A stretch of DNA of 64,000 nt from Actinomortierella ambigua. Taxonomy: Eukaryota > Mortierellomycota > Mortierellomycetes > Mortierellales > Mortierellaceae. A program made the position numbers and the translations under genes. Under the pieces are notes generated by a model, which worked only from the letters and a program-made list of their open reading frames with translations, was not told the DNA's origin and did no database searches. Where the stretch lies: NCBI GenBank assembly GCA_016098155.1, contig JAAAJB010000090.1, forward strand, positions 1 through 64,000, given 5' to 3'. Positions 8,817-20,709 of this stretch are shown here, piece by piece (positions within the stretch are counted from its first letter, which is position 1; each line of letters begins with the position of its first letter).

Positions 8817-11800
8817 CTACTTCTTTCCCTTCGCCTTGGCGCCCTTCTTCTTGGTGGTCTCCACGCCCGGAGCCGAGATCTTGGACTTACTCATCATAGC
8901 ATTGATGAGCTCATCGTCCTTGACCATCTTGATCAGCTCCTTCTCGCGGTGCTCGAGCTCCGCCAGGGCCTCCTTTTTGGGTCCGTCCTCCATCTGGGCC
9001 ACCGCCGAGGCACCACCGCCTCCCACCATATGATCCACAGCCAACTTGACAGCCTTGCCACGCTTCATGGAGCCCGGAGTGACCTTGACCTTGTACTTGA
9101 ACTTTTGCAGGGCCGTGTACGGTGCACAGACCGGGACTGCAAAGTGGAGAATATCGCCGGGAATCGGTTGGCTCGTCAGCTGGTCCAGCACCGTCAAGTT
9201 CTCCATCTCCTCGGGCTCCACCAGCTTGATGTTCTCCTCCTCCAACAACTGACGCACCTCCTCCAGCTCCTGAGCATCCTTGGCCCGCTTCAACACCTCG
9301 GCCTCCGTCAGCTCGTCTGGATCGACCGCAGAGACCGGTGTCGCTGCTCCTGATCCGGCGTTGCTGCTGCTGCCGATGGGTCCCTCCAACGTGGGCACCG
9401 CCTGTGGCGGCTTGCGGCCAATCAGCTCACCCTCAGGCTTCCACTGAGCGTTGGCCTTGCCACCCTTGGGCTGCTTATGGTAAGGTTGCTGTTGCTTGTT
9501 GTTGTTGTACTTCTTCTCGTCCTCCTGTCTCTTGGCTGCCTCCGCAGCCTTCTTCTCTGCCTCACGCTTGGCACGCTTGCCCTTGGGCTGAGGACCCTTG
9601 TCAGGCTAATTTTCAAACGAAAAAAAAGGTATCGTTTAGTATTTACCAGGTCTCTGAGCATCCTCATCCCAAGGGGATAAAAAAAAAAGACATCAAATAA
9701 GAAATAAAGAATCCTTCACTTACAGCAAGCAGTTCGATGCGAAGCTGGCGTTCCTCTTCGTCCTGATCAGCATACTTATCCTTGATCTTCTTTGACTTGC
9801 CCTTCTTGCCGCGGACTTTAGGTGCAGCAGTAGCAGTAGGCTGCGCATTGGCCTGCTTCTTCTCGTTTGTCTTACGCGATGACGACTGCTGCAGAGAGGA
9901 AGCTCCCGAATCCGAGCCTGTACCATCGCCGCCACCTTCGCTTCCAGGCAACTTGCCCTTCTTCATGTCGCGACGCATCTTGGCCGAGATGTAGGCTTTA
10001 CCCTGGTTCTTGCCTCCTCCTGCTTGCTTGGCCTCCTCTCGAGCCTTCTCCTCTTCCTCCTGGCTGTCATGACCATAGTCTTCCAGCGAATACTTGTCAG
10101 ACTTGGCGGTGTCGCCCACAGCTCGCGTTGGCTTGCCCTTGCCCTTGTCGGCAGAGGAAGGGGCAGTGGTGATGTCCGCTGCAGGTCGCTTGACAAACTG
10201 GATCTGCGTGTCAGGGAAGGCCTCGTCCTCATCGGATGACTCTGCTTCCGACTCTTCCTCGTCCTCGTCCTCTTCGTCGTCACCTTCTTCCTGCTTGTCA
10301 GCATCCTCAGCATCGTCGGGCTCTGCAGATGACTCGCGAGTGGACGTCTCCTTGTCAGCAGTATTGTCTGCATGCTCTACCGAAGCCTCGTCATCGTCGT
10401 CCGAGTCCGAGTCATCGCCTTCCAACGACACATCCTCGCCTTCTGCGTCAGCCTTCTTTGCATCCGTCCCTCTCAGATCCGAATCGGGGCGGTTCGGCGC
10501 CTGGTCAGCATTGCCCGCACCCTCACCCTCGCCCTCGCCGTCGATGCGAAGGGCACGGCGCTCGTTCAAATGGTTGCCAATCGACTGTTCATCCAGCTTG
10601 AAGAGGAAGCCAAAACCATAGACGAGTTGAACGGGCGGCAAGAAGTTCTTCTTGCCACGGATCATGAAGCTTCCTGTGGTGAGGTACTCGCCCGAGGGGG
10701 CAGTCTTGGAGACCTGATCAGCATGGACCCAAAAGGCAGAAGTGACGACCTTGTTGTCCCAGGCCTTGCTCTGACAGATGGACATGATACCGGCCTGGAA
10801 GAGCGAGTTGGGCGGGACAGGCTGATCGGAAGGATTCTTGACGACGACGGTGGCAGCACCATGAATGTCCGCATGGACGTAGATGTCGTTCTTCTTCATG
10901 TAGCGCTTGACGATCATTTCGTTCTGCTGCATGTCGCGACCGGCAATGACAAGGTAGTTTTCAGAGGTGATGAACCACATAAACTTCTCAAACCAGTACG
11001 GCTTGCGCATGCGCTGGATCGTCGTCGTGATCCGCTTGTCCTTGAGGTCCTGCCAAATCTTCTTCTCCGCCGATTTGAACGCCTTGGTTGCATGGGCCAT
11101 CGTCTTTTCGTGCTTCACTGCCGACTGCTTCTTGATGCCGTAGTAGTTGCGCGCGTTAGCAAATGCACTCAGCCCAATGTCCAGATCGACCAGCATCGTG
11201 TCCTTGGGCATGGGCTGGTTCCGGTCCTCCTCCTCCATGTCCTCCTGATCGGCTTCCTCGTCATAGACATCCTCTTCAAAAGGATCCGCCAAGATCACGC
11301 AGACCTGGTTCGAGTCGAGCTTGAGCGAGTCAATCATGAGTGCAATGGGGTTGCCATGTCGCTTCTCCTCCTCGACCAGGTCCGCGAGATCCTTCCAGTC
11401 CATGCCCGTCGCGACAGCATTGCGGATGATCATGATCGCCTGGTCACAAATCTCCAGATTGGACTCGATCAACTCGGCGCGGAGGACGTTCTTGCGCTGG
11501 GTCTCCTCGAGACCCTTGATACGTGCAAAGTGCTCCATCTTGACCGTATCGAGCTTCTGTTGGGCGTGCTCTTCTTGGCTACGGCGCTTGACCTCGAGCT
11601 TCTGGCTCTCGATCGCTGAGAAGAACTCGTCCACGGCGGCATCAAACGACGCAAACTCGCGGTATGTCCGTGAAGTATGCTGCGCAAAGAGGTATGGATG
11701 GAACTCGTCGTACGTGACTAGCTCCTCTTCGTTCTCATCCTCTGGATTCTTCTTCTTATGCACCTGCATGATGATGTAGCCCTTCTTGGGCAGGTTACCC

Positions 11801-13315
11801 TTGCCCTCCATGATCTGGTCGGCCTCCAGCATCGTGTGGTACAGCGCCTCCAGATCAGGTGAGCCGTCTGATGTGTCAAATCCTGTCGCTACAAGCGTAT
11901 TCGGTGACAGGTTGGCCGTCACGATTGCATGTTCTGCCAATGCAGGTCCATAGTCTAATAGGAGATGTTTGAAGAAAACCAAAAGGGAGTGGGTTCTGTG
12001 AATACCAATACACACACTTCGTGCCTAGCAGGCATTGTGATGACTATCCTTGCTCGTGAACTGGGTGAAAGCGAACCATACCAGTATTGCTGTTCAACAG
12101 CTTCTTGAGCATATCCTTTGGTCCAGCCTTTTTGAGGTAGTTTGTAACATTCTCCTTGTCCACAGGCTGGAAAGTGCGAGTGAATTTGGAAACGTCGTAG
12201 ATCTCGCCCACTGCCATCTTCACCTTCTCGCTAGGCTGGACCACACGGAGGATGGCCAAAATCCTGTATTCTCCATCCGTGAGAATGATATTTCCCTACG
12301 ATGTTTGTTTTGCACAACAGTGTCGAGAGAAATGTCAGTAGGAAGCCGAATCTTCTGGAAGACATCCGACCGACGCTCTGAACGTTGGAACGGTTGGAGT
12401 TCACCAAAGCAAGTCACACGAACTTGTATTTTTTCTGAGCATTGTGTCTCCAACAGCAGCACCCTTCTCGACCTTCCAACTCACTCATGATGACTCTGGA
12501 ATGCGGGATCACTTACTGCGGCGTAAAACTCGGCAATGACGTGGTAGGTGTGCTCCAAGGCGTCGGCGCCAAACTCAAAGTCAACAATACGATCTGTTCC
12601 CAGTTGCTTCACGGCTGTTAGACGTCTTGCTCGCAGATGTTTGCGAAGCTAATGTCGGCGAGGGAGGCATGAGAAGAAGACAGACCATTATTCTTAGAGG
12701 TTTGCTGGAACACTGAAGGGCTGATTTGTAAGCAATCAGACAAGGGGTATACAGCATACGAGTCCGAAGGGAGACAAAAAAAAGTGCTTACCTTGTTACA
12801 GAATACAGAGGGTGTAATAGATTTGTCGCGAGCAAACTGAGTGGTGTGAAGGCGGATACCAGACTCGATCACAACCGTCTCTTTCTTATCAGGCTGTTGG
12901 GAAGGACGGCAGAGAGGGAAGAGTGTGAGTCGTACATGATATGACCTTTAGCACTTGGTTCAAAAAGGTTACTTGGGAGCGAAGAGTGACACCCACCAAA
13001 GAAAACTTGAAGAGATAGGTTCTAGAGTTGACGTCGTAGACGTTCTGCAGGCGAAGGTTGACGATACTGACAGAGAGGAAGGAGAAGAAAAGAGAGGCAC
13101 GAGAAGCAAGAGCGAAAAAAAGGTGAAGGGGAATGAATACAAGTGTCGTGTCATGCGATTCTCTCCTACTTTGATGCAGGAGTTGCTCATGAAAGCAAGA
13201 GCAGGTCTTCTTCATGCATTGATGTCAGCAGTCCGGACTTCCATGGGTCTTCTTACGTTTCCTGCAGCGTGGCGACTGTGGCGCGCACATCAAGCGAGCT
13301 GAATCGTGTCTTCAT
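8817..13315 (-). CDS. RQC2: Ribosome-associated quality control protein Rqc2/NEMF (NFACT family)
   Basis: Seven exons: 13257-13315, 12997-13066, 12792-12893, 12517-12648, 12082-12295, 9724-11954 and 8817-9605. Joined they give 1198 residues in one frame, with GT...AG at every intron. Rqc2 binds 60S subunits with stalled nascent chains, recruits the Ltn1 E3 ligase and adds C-terminal Ala/Thr (CAT) tails. The NFACT-N domain begins [12 protein letters not shown] and keeps Asp9 and the Asp96-Arg97 pair (GTDRIVDF), the residues needed for CAT tailing in yeast. Coiled-coil middle domains follow, then NFACT-R (about 510-600, with [13 protein letters not shown]). A long acidic Asp/Glu/Ser segment (about 660-800) and the NFACT-C domain (last about 150 residues, Lys-rich end) complete it. 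It is somewhat longer than yeast or human homologues, mainly through the acidic segment. Confidence 0.95.
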
Positions 13316-15214
13316 GGCGTAGTTGATGGGTGGTGTTGGTGTCTAAGAACTGATTGGCATTCACTTTGTCGCAGGCCCTCAACTCTTTTCTTCCCAGGAG
13401 GGCATTGTGTGTAGCCCACGCGACAACAATTTTTCCGGGGTTCTACCAGGTGGACGACCGTGCCTGACTACTTGAGGGACTGATATTCGTTCGCCCACTC
13501 TCTAGCTTGCCCATCGCATGACTGAGAGTTTTGTGTCTGTCTGCGTGTGTCACACGAGCAGTGCCCACCGTTGCAGGCAATGAAAAGAATGTAGATTGTC
13601 TCGAGCAGCAATGTGGAAAGAAGGGTGGGCATTTCATTCGCATTTCAGAGGGCGCCGAGCAGCTGGTCTCACGTTGACGACACGACGCAACATACCCACT
13701 GATGCCAAACTCATTTTGCTGTCCTTACTCCCAAACGGTTTCTGAATACACATGTGCGGGATAGCTTCAAAGAAAAAAAAGTATGTAGCAAGCAACAATA
13801 ACGAGTGGTATAGCGTTCACGTTCACCGCGAGCTCACTTTTGATTGGAGGCTGAAGGCAGCCATGCAATACTTTAAAACGTTTAGTAGGTACAGACAATC
13901 TAGCCCCACGACTCGGACATTCGTTCAATTTCAGTCACGACCCTCCTTCTCTCGCCCAGGGAGGGGCACATGGGCAAGACAACCCGCGATTGAGACGGCA
14001 CAGCAGGAATAAGTTTTAAGCCGCTGAGCGGGGAAGTTGTACACGTTGGCTCTACACCCAAGAGAGAATGGACAGGTTTTGCGGCCAAGGGAGATTGAGT
14101 GATAAGGAGGCCACCAACTCCTTTCAATGCACAGCCCAGGCTCAAGCTGGTTAGCATACGAAGGACAAAGGAGGCAGCATAAGTTGGACCATCCAGGAAT
14201 ACAGCCATTGAGGTTCCTTTAACATGGGCTCCTCTGTACTGTTTCCCCACAGATCCGATTTGTTGTGGTCAACTATGTCATCAACCTGCCGATTTATCTG
14301 GAGAAAGTGTCATCTGCGCGCCGAATCGTTTCGTGATGGACTTACTGCTCTCGACAAAATAAATAGAACGGCGATCTCACCAAAAAAAACACTGGTGGGA
14401 AAAAAATTTCAATTGGGTCCAACCCATTCCAATATTGACCTGGGGCTAACATGGCGATGACGAAGCCTTACTATGTAGATGGTAGCCTTTTACGAGCCTT
14501 TTTGTTCAGTGCGTGTTCGCCCTTTTGAAGTTTTGGCGTGCATCCGTAGTGGAGTATGAATGACATTAATGGTTCTTCCGGCTCCTTTCCTTCATCAGGA
14601 CTTTCGGCTAATAGCTAATAGACTATGTAGATCAAGGGGAAAAAAATATGATAGTTTTTCCCTGTATCTTCACTCTTTTCTTTTTTTTTCCAGTCCGCCT
14701 CCAGCCCAACCTCCAATTTCGTCTCTCTTACTGCCTGTGAATACATGCTCTTCCTGGCCGACTCTTGGAGGAGAGAGGGAGAGCAGCTCAGTCAATAGAT
14801 GGAAGATGTAGAGAATCAAGCCGCCTCGAGCAAGATAAGTCCCTGCTGTAGAAAGAACAGGAATATGCCAAGGAACCCTGACTAAACAGTCGTGTTACGC
14901 CATTGTATTGTCCTACGTTTCTGATCATATCGGGAACAACACGACGGAGTGGGAATGCGAGCAAAAAGTAAAAAAGCACTCCCCCCCCCCATACATGGCC
15001 CTGAAATGGCTCATAGAGGAGATTGCGTCCACCTGGACAAAGTTGTCCAAAATTAGGCAAAAATACAAGCCCGACCAATCATGCGCAAAGCAAGCAGGCA
15101 GGGGGGTGAGAGCCAAAGGCTGAATAAGAGAGAGAGAGGAAGAAAGAGAGGCAACGAGGGGGAAAGGGGGTGGGGGGCAGGGGCGAGGTGGGAGATGGAC
15201 AAGTTTTCCCTTTT

Positions 15215-15259
<45 letters not shown>

Positions 15260-15501
15260 CTCTTTTTCTTTCGTCTCTGTTGCCATACTCACTCTGCACA
15301 CTCCCGTTTCCCTTCCGCTCTCTCCATCGTCCATCCCTCCGACTGTCTCACACCGTTCTTCTCTGTCGGTGTAGACGTTCTTCTCCTTCTCCTTCTTCTC
15401 CTTCTTCTCTCTATTTCTATCCCGTTTCCGCTCACAATATAACCTCTACGATTGACCCTTTCCTCGAACTCACGCCTCGATTTACACTTTTGCTGTCGCT
15501 T
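13316..15501. other. Large intergenic region between divergent RQC2 and the Ser/Pro-rich gene
   Basis: About 2.2 kb without a recognised gene. The left part should contain the RQC2 promoter and the right part the promoter and leader of the next gene. A minus-strand open frame at 13900-14250 starts with GTG and matches no family I know, so it is not called. The right part is strongly polypyrimidine, with the (TC)n tract annotated separately. Confidence 0.45.
15217..15253 (+). repeat. (TC)n microsatellite in the leader of the Ser/Pro-rich gene
   Basis: About 18 uninterrupted TC units, then CTTTCTTTCTCTTTTTC. It lies 250 bp upstream of the likely ATG at 15505. A second (CTTCTC)n-like stretch follows at about 15377-15413. 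Such polypyrimidine tracts recur upstream of several genes in this window. Confidence 0.9.
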
Positions 15502-15504
15502 ATG

Positions 15505-16791
15505 ATGGACATTGTCCCTGAGCCTGGTGCCTCTTCGGGCCCAACAATGCATGCGATCCACAATACCCCCAGTCTCCCATCCCCATCCTCGCCGCCTGAA
15601 AAGTCGACGAGGAGGCGTTCGACCGACCACACCATCAGAAGCATCAGCAGCCGGCAGTCCTCCAACAATGGCTCACGTCGTGCCATGCTTGCTTCATCCT
15701 CCTCTGCGTCGTCTAGTCGACGAGTGCCAACGCTCGTCTCGATAGCGTCGACCTCGACCTCTCTTCGCTCGACCTCCACGGGCGTCTCCATGGCACCTCG
15801 ACATACCCAGCCTCACCGTATTGCCAGCCGGACTGAACATGGTTCAGAACATTTTCATTTGCCTTCCAGAATACAGCAACCACCACCACAACAACAAAAA
15901 CAACAAAAACAACAAAGGCGTCAACAGCAGCCGTCTTCTCATTTGGCCACAAAAAAGAGCGCAACCTTCTTTTCGTCCAACAGCAAACGCCACTCTCCAC
16001 CCACTGTCTCGACAGTGTCTCCGGTTTGTACCCCACAGGAGCGAGAAGCCCACAAGGTGTACTTGGCCTCGGCCGAAATGTCCGGATCCAAAAGCCCGTC
16101 CAAATGGCGAAAGTGGCTGTCGCCTTTACTCCCTTCAGCGTCCTGCTCAGGATCAAAGGGTTTATCATCCACCACCACCACCACAAAACCGACGCTGTCT
16201 TCCTCTTCCCGTTCTTCTTCCCTTTCATTGATATCCCTCAAAAAGCCAAAAAGTGAAAAACATGTGTCCCTAGCGTTGCCGACGCCACCTGCGCCGGTCT
16301 CGCCCTCGACCACCTTGGCAGCAGCAAAGGCCGCCGCAACAGCCGCAACAGAACCCCTTCGACCACCACGACCACCCTCATCGCCCACACCTTTGGGCGC
16401 CGTCGGCTCTCACCCTCCATCTGAAGCGGAGAAGGAGCATACCCAATACTCGATACCCCTTACTTCTTCGCCTTCTTTCCCGTCAACCACTCCTCGGACT
16501 GGCCACCACCACCACCACCAACAACCGTCCTCCACGTCAAAGTCAGACGAGGTGGTTGAGGGGATCAAAGAGAACCAATCGGTCCACGCGACCTCGCCAT
16601 CTGCAGTAGTAGCTGCAGCAACCACATCCACCCCTGCCGCTCCCTCACCACCGTTTCTCATGTGGACATTGCGTCGAGGGAGGCGTGGCAGTAGCTCCTG
16701 TCAGCGGAGGGGGAGGCTTCCCAAACGGATAGGGGCAGGCGTCATCTCCGCCTTTTGCATCGCTGCTATTGTCATCCTCATCCTTTGTTAA
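15505..16791 (+). CDS. Ser/Pro/Thr-rich protein with a C-terminal transmembrane anchor
   Basis: The frame is open from 15214, but the upstream part is translated TC repeat. The likely start is the ATG at 15505 (ATGATGGAC; 15502 is also possible), giving 428 residues. Most of the protein is low-complexity Ser/Pro/Thr/Ala with Gln and His runs, and basic patches (RRRS, SRR). A short more ordered segment near 180-215 reads EREAHKVYLASAEMSG and SPSKWRKWLSPLL. The last 20 residues are a hydrophobic helix (GVISAFCIAAIVILILC) ending at the stop, with Arg/Lys-rich flanks, so a tail-anchored membrane protein facing the cytoplasm is likely. I do not recognise a family. A five-fold TAAAA repeat starts just after the stop codon. 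Confidence 0.55.
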   Translation: MDIVPEPGASSGPTMHAIHNTPSLPSPSSPPEKSTRRRSTDHTIRSISSRQSSNNGSRRAMLASSSSASSSRRVPTLVSIASTSTSLRSTSTGVSMAPRHTQPHRIASRTEHGSEHFHLPSRIQQPPPQQQKQQKQQRRQQQPSSHLATKKSATFFSSNSKRHSPPTVSTVSPVCTPQEREAHKVYLASAEMSGSKSPSKWRKWLSPLLPSASCSGSKGLSSTTTTTKPTLSSSSRSSSLSLISLKKPKSEKHVSLALPTPPAPVSPSTTLAAAKAAATAATEPLRPPRPPSSPTPLGAVGSHPPSEAEKEHTQYSIPLTSSPSFPSTTPRTGHHHHHQQPSSTSKSDEVVEGIKENQSVHATSPSAVVAAATTSTPAAPSPPFLMWTLRRGRRGSSSCQRRGRLPKRIGAGVISAFCIAAIVILILC

Positions 16792-16794
16792 AAA

Positions 16795-16815
16795 ATAAAA
16801 TAAAATAAAATAAAA
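16795..16815 (+). terminator. (TAAAA)n repeat, likely poly(A) signal region
   Basis: Pentanucleotide repeat with overlapping AATAAAA signals, starting 4 bp after the stop codon of the Ser/Pro-rich gene. Very close to the stop for a cleavage signal, but no other signal is obvious in the next 200 bp. Confidence 0.4.
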
Positions 16816-17262
16816 CAAATCATTTTTTTTACACAAAGCAGTAATGATGGGGCTGTGTATGATATTTGCAACAGGCCTGTTACGCTTTACCTCACTCTAC
16901 ATACATCTTTACATCTCCACGCAATTGAGGTCAACGTGGTCTACATGGTCGTTCGCGAGTATGAGTAGAGTGGTTTATTGGATACATAGTGTTTGCTTGG
17001 GTCCCCTTGGTCCGGGTTCCCTGTTTCCTCCTCCCCTTGGACAATCTTTTTTCCTTTTTTGTCTGCACCCTCTTCCTTCTCCTTCATGTACTATGCAGAA
17101 ATGGGCTATGGGAACAAACTGAAGTAAAAGCTCGCTCCAAAAGAATGAGTGGACAGGGAGAATAAGAGAGAAAGAGAGACAAAGAGGGGTGGGTATTCCT
17201 TGATTTGCCACCACATCCCATCCCATCCCTCCTCCCCCCTCTATCCTTCTCCTTGCTTTGCT
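16816..17262. other. Convergent intergenic region before HIS4
   Basis: Between the plus-strand Ser/Pro-rich gene and the 3' end of minus-strand HIS4. No gene seen; the right half is polypyrimidine- and purine-rich. Confidence 0.5.
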
Positions 17263-20162
17263 TTACAATCCACGGATGTCACGGATACGGACAGCGACGG
17301 CATTGCGATGGGCCTCCAAGCCTTCAATCTCTGCTAACCGCATGACGGCATCACCAATGGCATCCAATCCCTCGCGCGTCAGCTGCTGAGACGTGATATG
17401 CTTCAAAAAGGTATCGGTGTTGACGCCAGAGTACATACGCGCATAGCCATAAGTGGGCAAGGTATGGTTCGTACCCGAAGCATAATCACCACAGCTCTCG
17501 GGCGACCAGTGGCCGACAAAGACAGAGCCGGCGTTCATGACCTGGTCGACATATTTCTCAGCCTGGTTGAGGTGCAAGATCAAGTGCTCGGGCGCATACT
17601 CGTTCGAGAACCGCATCGCGTCCGCCATCGTGTCCACTTGGACAATATACGACTTTGGAATCGACTCACGAACAATGTCCACACGTGGCAGGCGGCTCGC
17701 CTGCAAGTGCACCTCGTCCTCGATCCGTGCCAGGTGCTCGCTCGTCAGACCCACTGCAATCAACACCACCTGTGAATCCGTGCCGTGCTCGGCTTGCGAG
17801 AGCAGGTCCGAGGCCACGTACGCTGGTACACTCGTCTCATCCGCAATCACCAGCAGCTCCGAAGGTCCTGCAGGCATGTCGATGGACACCAGAGACGAGC
17901 TGTCAACCTATTCCGGAATAATAAAAATAATGTGAATAAAAAAAAATCCTGCTATTCAGCCTCGTCCTTGCACTTTTACATTCCTCCATTTCTCTCGATA
18001 TAAAAAAATCAAGGGAAAGAAAGGCACCACGGGGTTGTCCTCTTATTTACCTGGGTCAGCATCTTGGCGGCCGTCACAAACTGGTTTCCAGGTCCACAGA
18101 TCTTATCGACCTTCGGGCAAGTCTCGGTACCGTACGCCATCGCTGCTACAGCCTGAGCACCACCAGCCATCAACACCTTGGACGCGCCAATCTTGTGAGC
18201 GACATACATGACCTCGGGGACAATGCTGCCATCCTTGCGAGGCGGCGTCGCGACGACAATCTCCTTGCATCCAGCGACCTTGGCGGGGATACCCAACATC
18301 AGTGTTGTCGAGGGCAAGACGGCCGTGCCACCGGGCACATACAGACCGACACGCTCGATCGGGCGAGCGAAACGCGTGCAGACCACACCGGGCATTGTCT
18401 CCACCTTCAACGTCTCTTCTTGCAATTGTGCCGCGTGGAATTTGTGAATGTTATCGTACGCCAAATCAATCGCCTTGCGCGTCTGCTCATCAAGCACCAT
18501 CGACTCGGCCGAGAACGGTGCGGAGATCACCGTCTGCGACAGCTGCACTCGATCAAACTTGGCCGTCAGCTCCAAAAGCGCCGCATCGCCCCGCTGACGG
18601 ACGTCGTCCACAATCGGCTTCACTCGGTTCATGATGTCGTCCGATTGAATAATCGGGCGCAGGAGTAGCTTCTTTTGTGCGTCCGCCGAGAGCTCGCTCA
18701 TCTTGTACGACTTCATCTGGATTCTACCGGTCTTGGCAGGCGCAGGTGTAACAGGGGTTGCGGCAGCAGGGGCGGCAGCAGCTGCTGCAGCAACAGCAGC
18801 GGCGGCGGCCTCATTCTTGGCCTTCAAGGAGACATCCCACTGAGGCTTGGCATTGCCGGGGCGACGAGTGATCTTGCGGCTACGATGCTCGAGCTGCTTC
18901 TCAATGTCGCGCAAGCTCACGCCTTGGGAGACACATTTAGCCAGGACAAAGTACATGAGGTCGGCAGCCTCCCAAGCAATCTCCTCCTTGGAGTCGGCGC
19001 GGCAGAGCTCGTCGGCCTCCTCCATGATCTTGGACTGAAGCAGGTTGCTGTCGTTGAACAGACGCTGCGTGTACGAACCAGCAGGGGCCGAGATCTTGCG
19101 GCTCTCAAGCGTTTGCGAGAGGTGGGCCAGGCCGGTGGAAGGGCCAAAGCAGCTGCGAACATTGTTGTGGCAGAAGCCTAAGTGAAGGAAAGTCGTACAA
19201 AAAGTAGGGGGTGAGTCAGTATTCATCGCATCAAGTTCTTTCCCACCGAGATATTCTGCGGTTAATTTTTTTTTTCATAGATCTTTACCTGCACCATGCT
19301 GGTGGACGATAAACTGCAAAGCATCGCCATCACAATCAAGCTGGACGCGGATCAGATCCTGCGTAGCGCCCGAAGTGGCGCCCTTGTGCCACAGGCCGCG
19401 GTTGCGAGACTGGTACACACCCTGGCGGATACGGAAGGACTCGACAACGCTCTCGGTGGACGAGTAGACCAGGCCAAGCGAGGCACCTTGCTCATCGACG
19501 ACAACGGTAGGGATCAGGCCGTCGGCACGATCCGACTTGACATTGGCCATGAAGGCTCGGGCGAGGTTGATCTTTCCGTCCTGAGACTGAGGCTCCGAGG
19601 TCAGCTGCGCAGACGAGACAGCCGTGTCGATGTTCAGTTGACCAAGCTTCTCGATCGTCGCCAGCGAGGCTGCTCCAGCTGGGAGAGAGACAACCACTCG
19701 CTTGACGCCTCCACGAGGCAGGAGCGAGGACTGGATGTCCTTGGCCAGCGACTGGATGGCAGGCAGGCTTTGATCGGCGTCCTGGACAGACACGATAAAA
19801 ACAGAGACCAGGTCCTTGAGAGCGACAGCCTTGGCAAGGTCTGTCTCGGAGGCAACATAGACGGCCAGGCGTTCCTGAGGGATATGGCCAAACGAGTCTG
19901 GGTTGGCAGTGAAGGCTGCAAGAGGGAGGACAACACACTCGGCACCAGCGTCCAGCAGGGCGTGGATCTGAGCTAAGGGGTCATGGGCATCAAAGATATC
20001 GGGCTGGACCCAGTAGGCATCACGGTCCTGGAGGGCGAGGACGGCGAGCAGGCGAGCGTCGTCGGCTGAGGGCGAGACAAGGATCTGGTTGGGCACCAAG
20101 CGGGCAGCCTGGAGCTGGTCCTCGTATCCCACAGAGGTTAAGCTAATGCTGGGGATAATCAT
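17263..20162 (-). CDS. HIS4: Trifunctional histidine biosynthesis protein (PRA-cyclohydrolase / PR-ATP pyrophosphohydrolase / histidinol dehydrogenase)
   Basis: Three exons: 19289-20162, 18051-19177 and 17263-17907, joined in frame to 881 residues. It catalyses steps 2, 3, 9 and 10 of histidine synthesis. An N-terminal region of about 200 residues is followed by the HisI cyclohydrolase domain (about 215-320; DCDGDAL and HQHGAGFCHNN with the metal-binding Cys/His, the second motif split by intron 1). The HisE pyrophosphohydrolase domain follows (about 330-420; KIMEEADELCRA and AWEAADLMYF). After an Ala/Pro-rich linker comes full-length HisD histidinol dehydrogenase (about 460-881; GLYVPGGTAVLPS, ICGPGNQFVTAAK, DMPAGPSELLVIAD). 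A TGAGTCA element lies 262 bp upstream of the ATG. It is slightly longer than yeast His4, mainly through the linker. Confidence 0.97.
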
Positions 20163-20709
20163 ATTCTAATTTTGACGGTGGGTGGTGCAGTGGTGGTACT
20201 GGTAAGACTATTACTACTATTTCTCTCTCTTTCTGTTGGAATGTATGTGTTGCTGGTTTAGGAGAGAAGGAGAGTGTCTTCCAGAGATGTCGATGATGAG
20301 ATGCTGCTTGGGGTCAAGGGGCAATGTCCAATGCGAATCTCGGCAAGAATTAATGGTGTGTGGGAAAGAGGTGCAAAAAAACAAAAAAGAGGCCTATCTG
20401 CGATAGTGCCGTTCAGTGATCCATGAGTCAAAAAAACACACAAAAACTCGCCGGGGATTGAGACCAAAAAGCAGTCATCACTCCCCTGTCGATTGGGGGG
20501 GGGCCGGAGAACCCCTGCCTCCATTTTTTCAGGCCCCGCCTTCGCATTACTCCACTTGCTGTGTTGCCCCAGGGGTACCGGAGAAAAAAAAAGGGAAAGG
20601 AGGGAAGGACGTAGAATAGAAAAATCGCCGTTTTGTTTTTTTGTGCGTTTATTTCCTTTGGGCACGTACAATACAACAGTGTATCATCAATCTCCTGCCG
20701 TTGACCTGC
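20163..20709. other. HIS4 promoter region
   Basis: The 547 bp between the HIS4 ATG and the stop codon of the upstream NEDD8-E1 gene, both on the minus strand. It contains the TGAGTCA site, a GC-rich stretch at about 20495-20560 and A-rich runs. No coding region. Confidence 0.55.
20424..20430. promoter_or_regulatory. Candidate Gcn4/Cpc1 site upstream of HIS4
   Basis: TGAGTCA, a perfect match to the palindromic TGASTCA bZIP site of general amino-acid control, 262 bp upstream of the HIS4 start. HIS4 is a classic Gcn4 target in yeast. About eight such 7-mers are expected by chance in 64 kb, so its value rests on position and known biology, not on the sequence alone. Confidence 0.4.

Noticed and set aside
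10372..11619. Long plus-strand open frame (415 codons)
   Set aside because: Exactly antisense to the large RQC2 exon, starts within its conserved coding region and has no family resemblance. It is a by-product of strong third-position GC in the real gene.
13900..14250. Minus-strand frame of 116 codons
   Set aside because: Starts with GTG, no motif, no splice context, and lies in an ordinary intergenic stretch.
15214..15501. N-terminal 97 codons before the Ser/Pro-rich protein
   Set aside because: They translate the TC microsatellite and CT-rich leader, giving Ser-Leu repeats; the first credible ATG pair is at 15502/15505.
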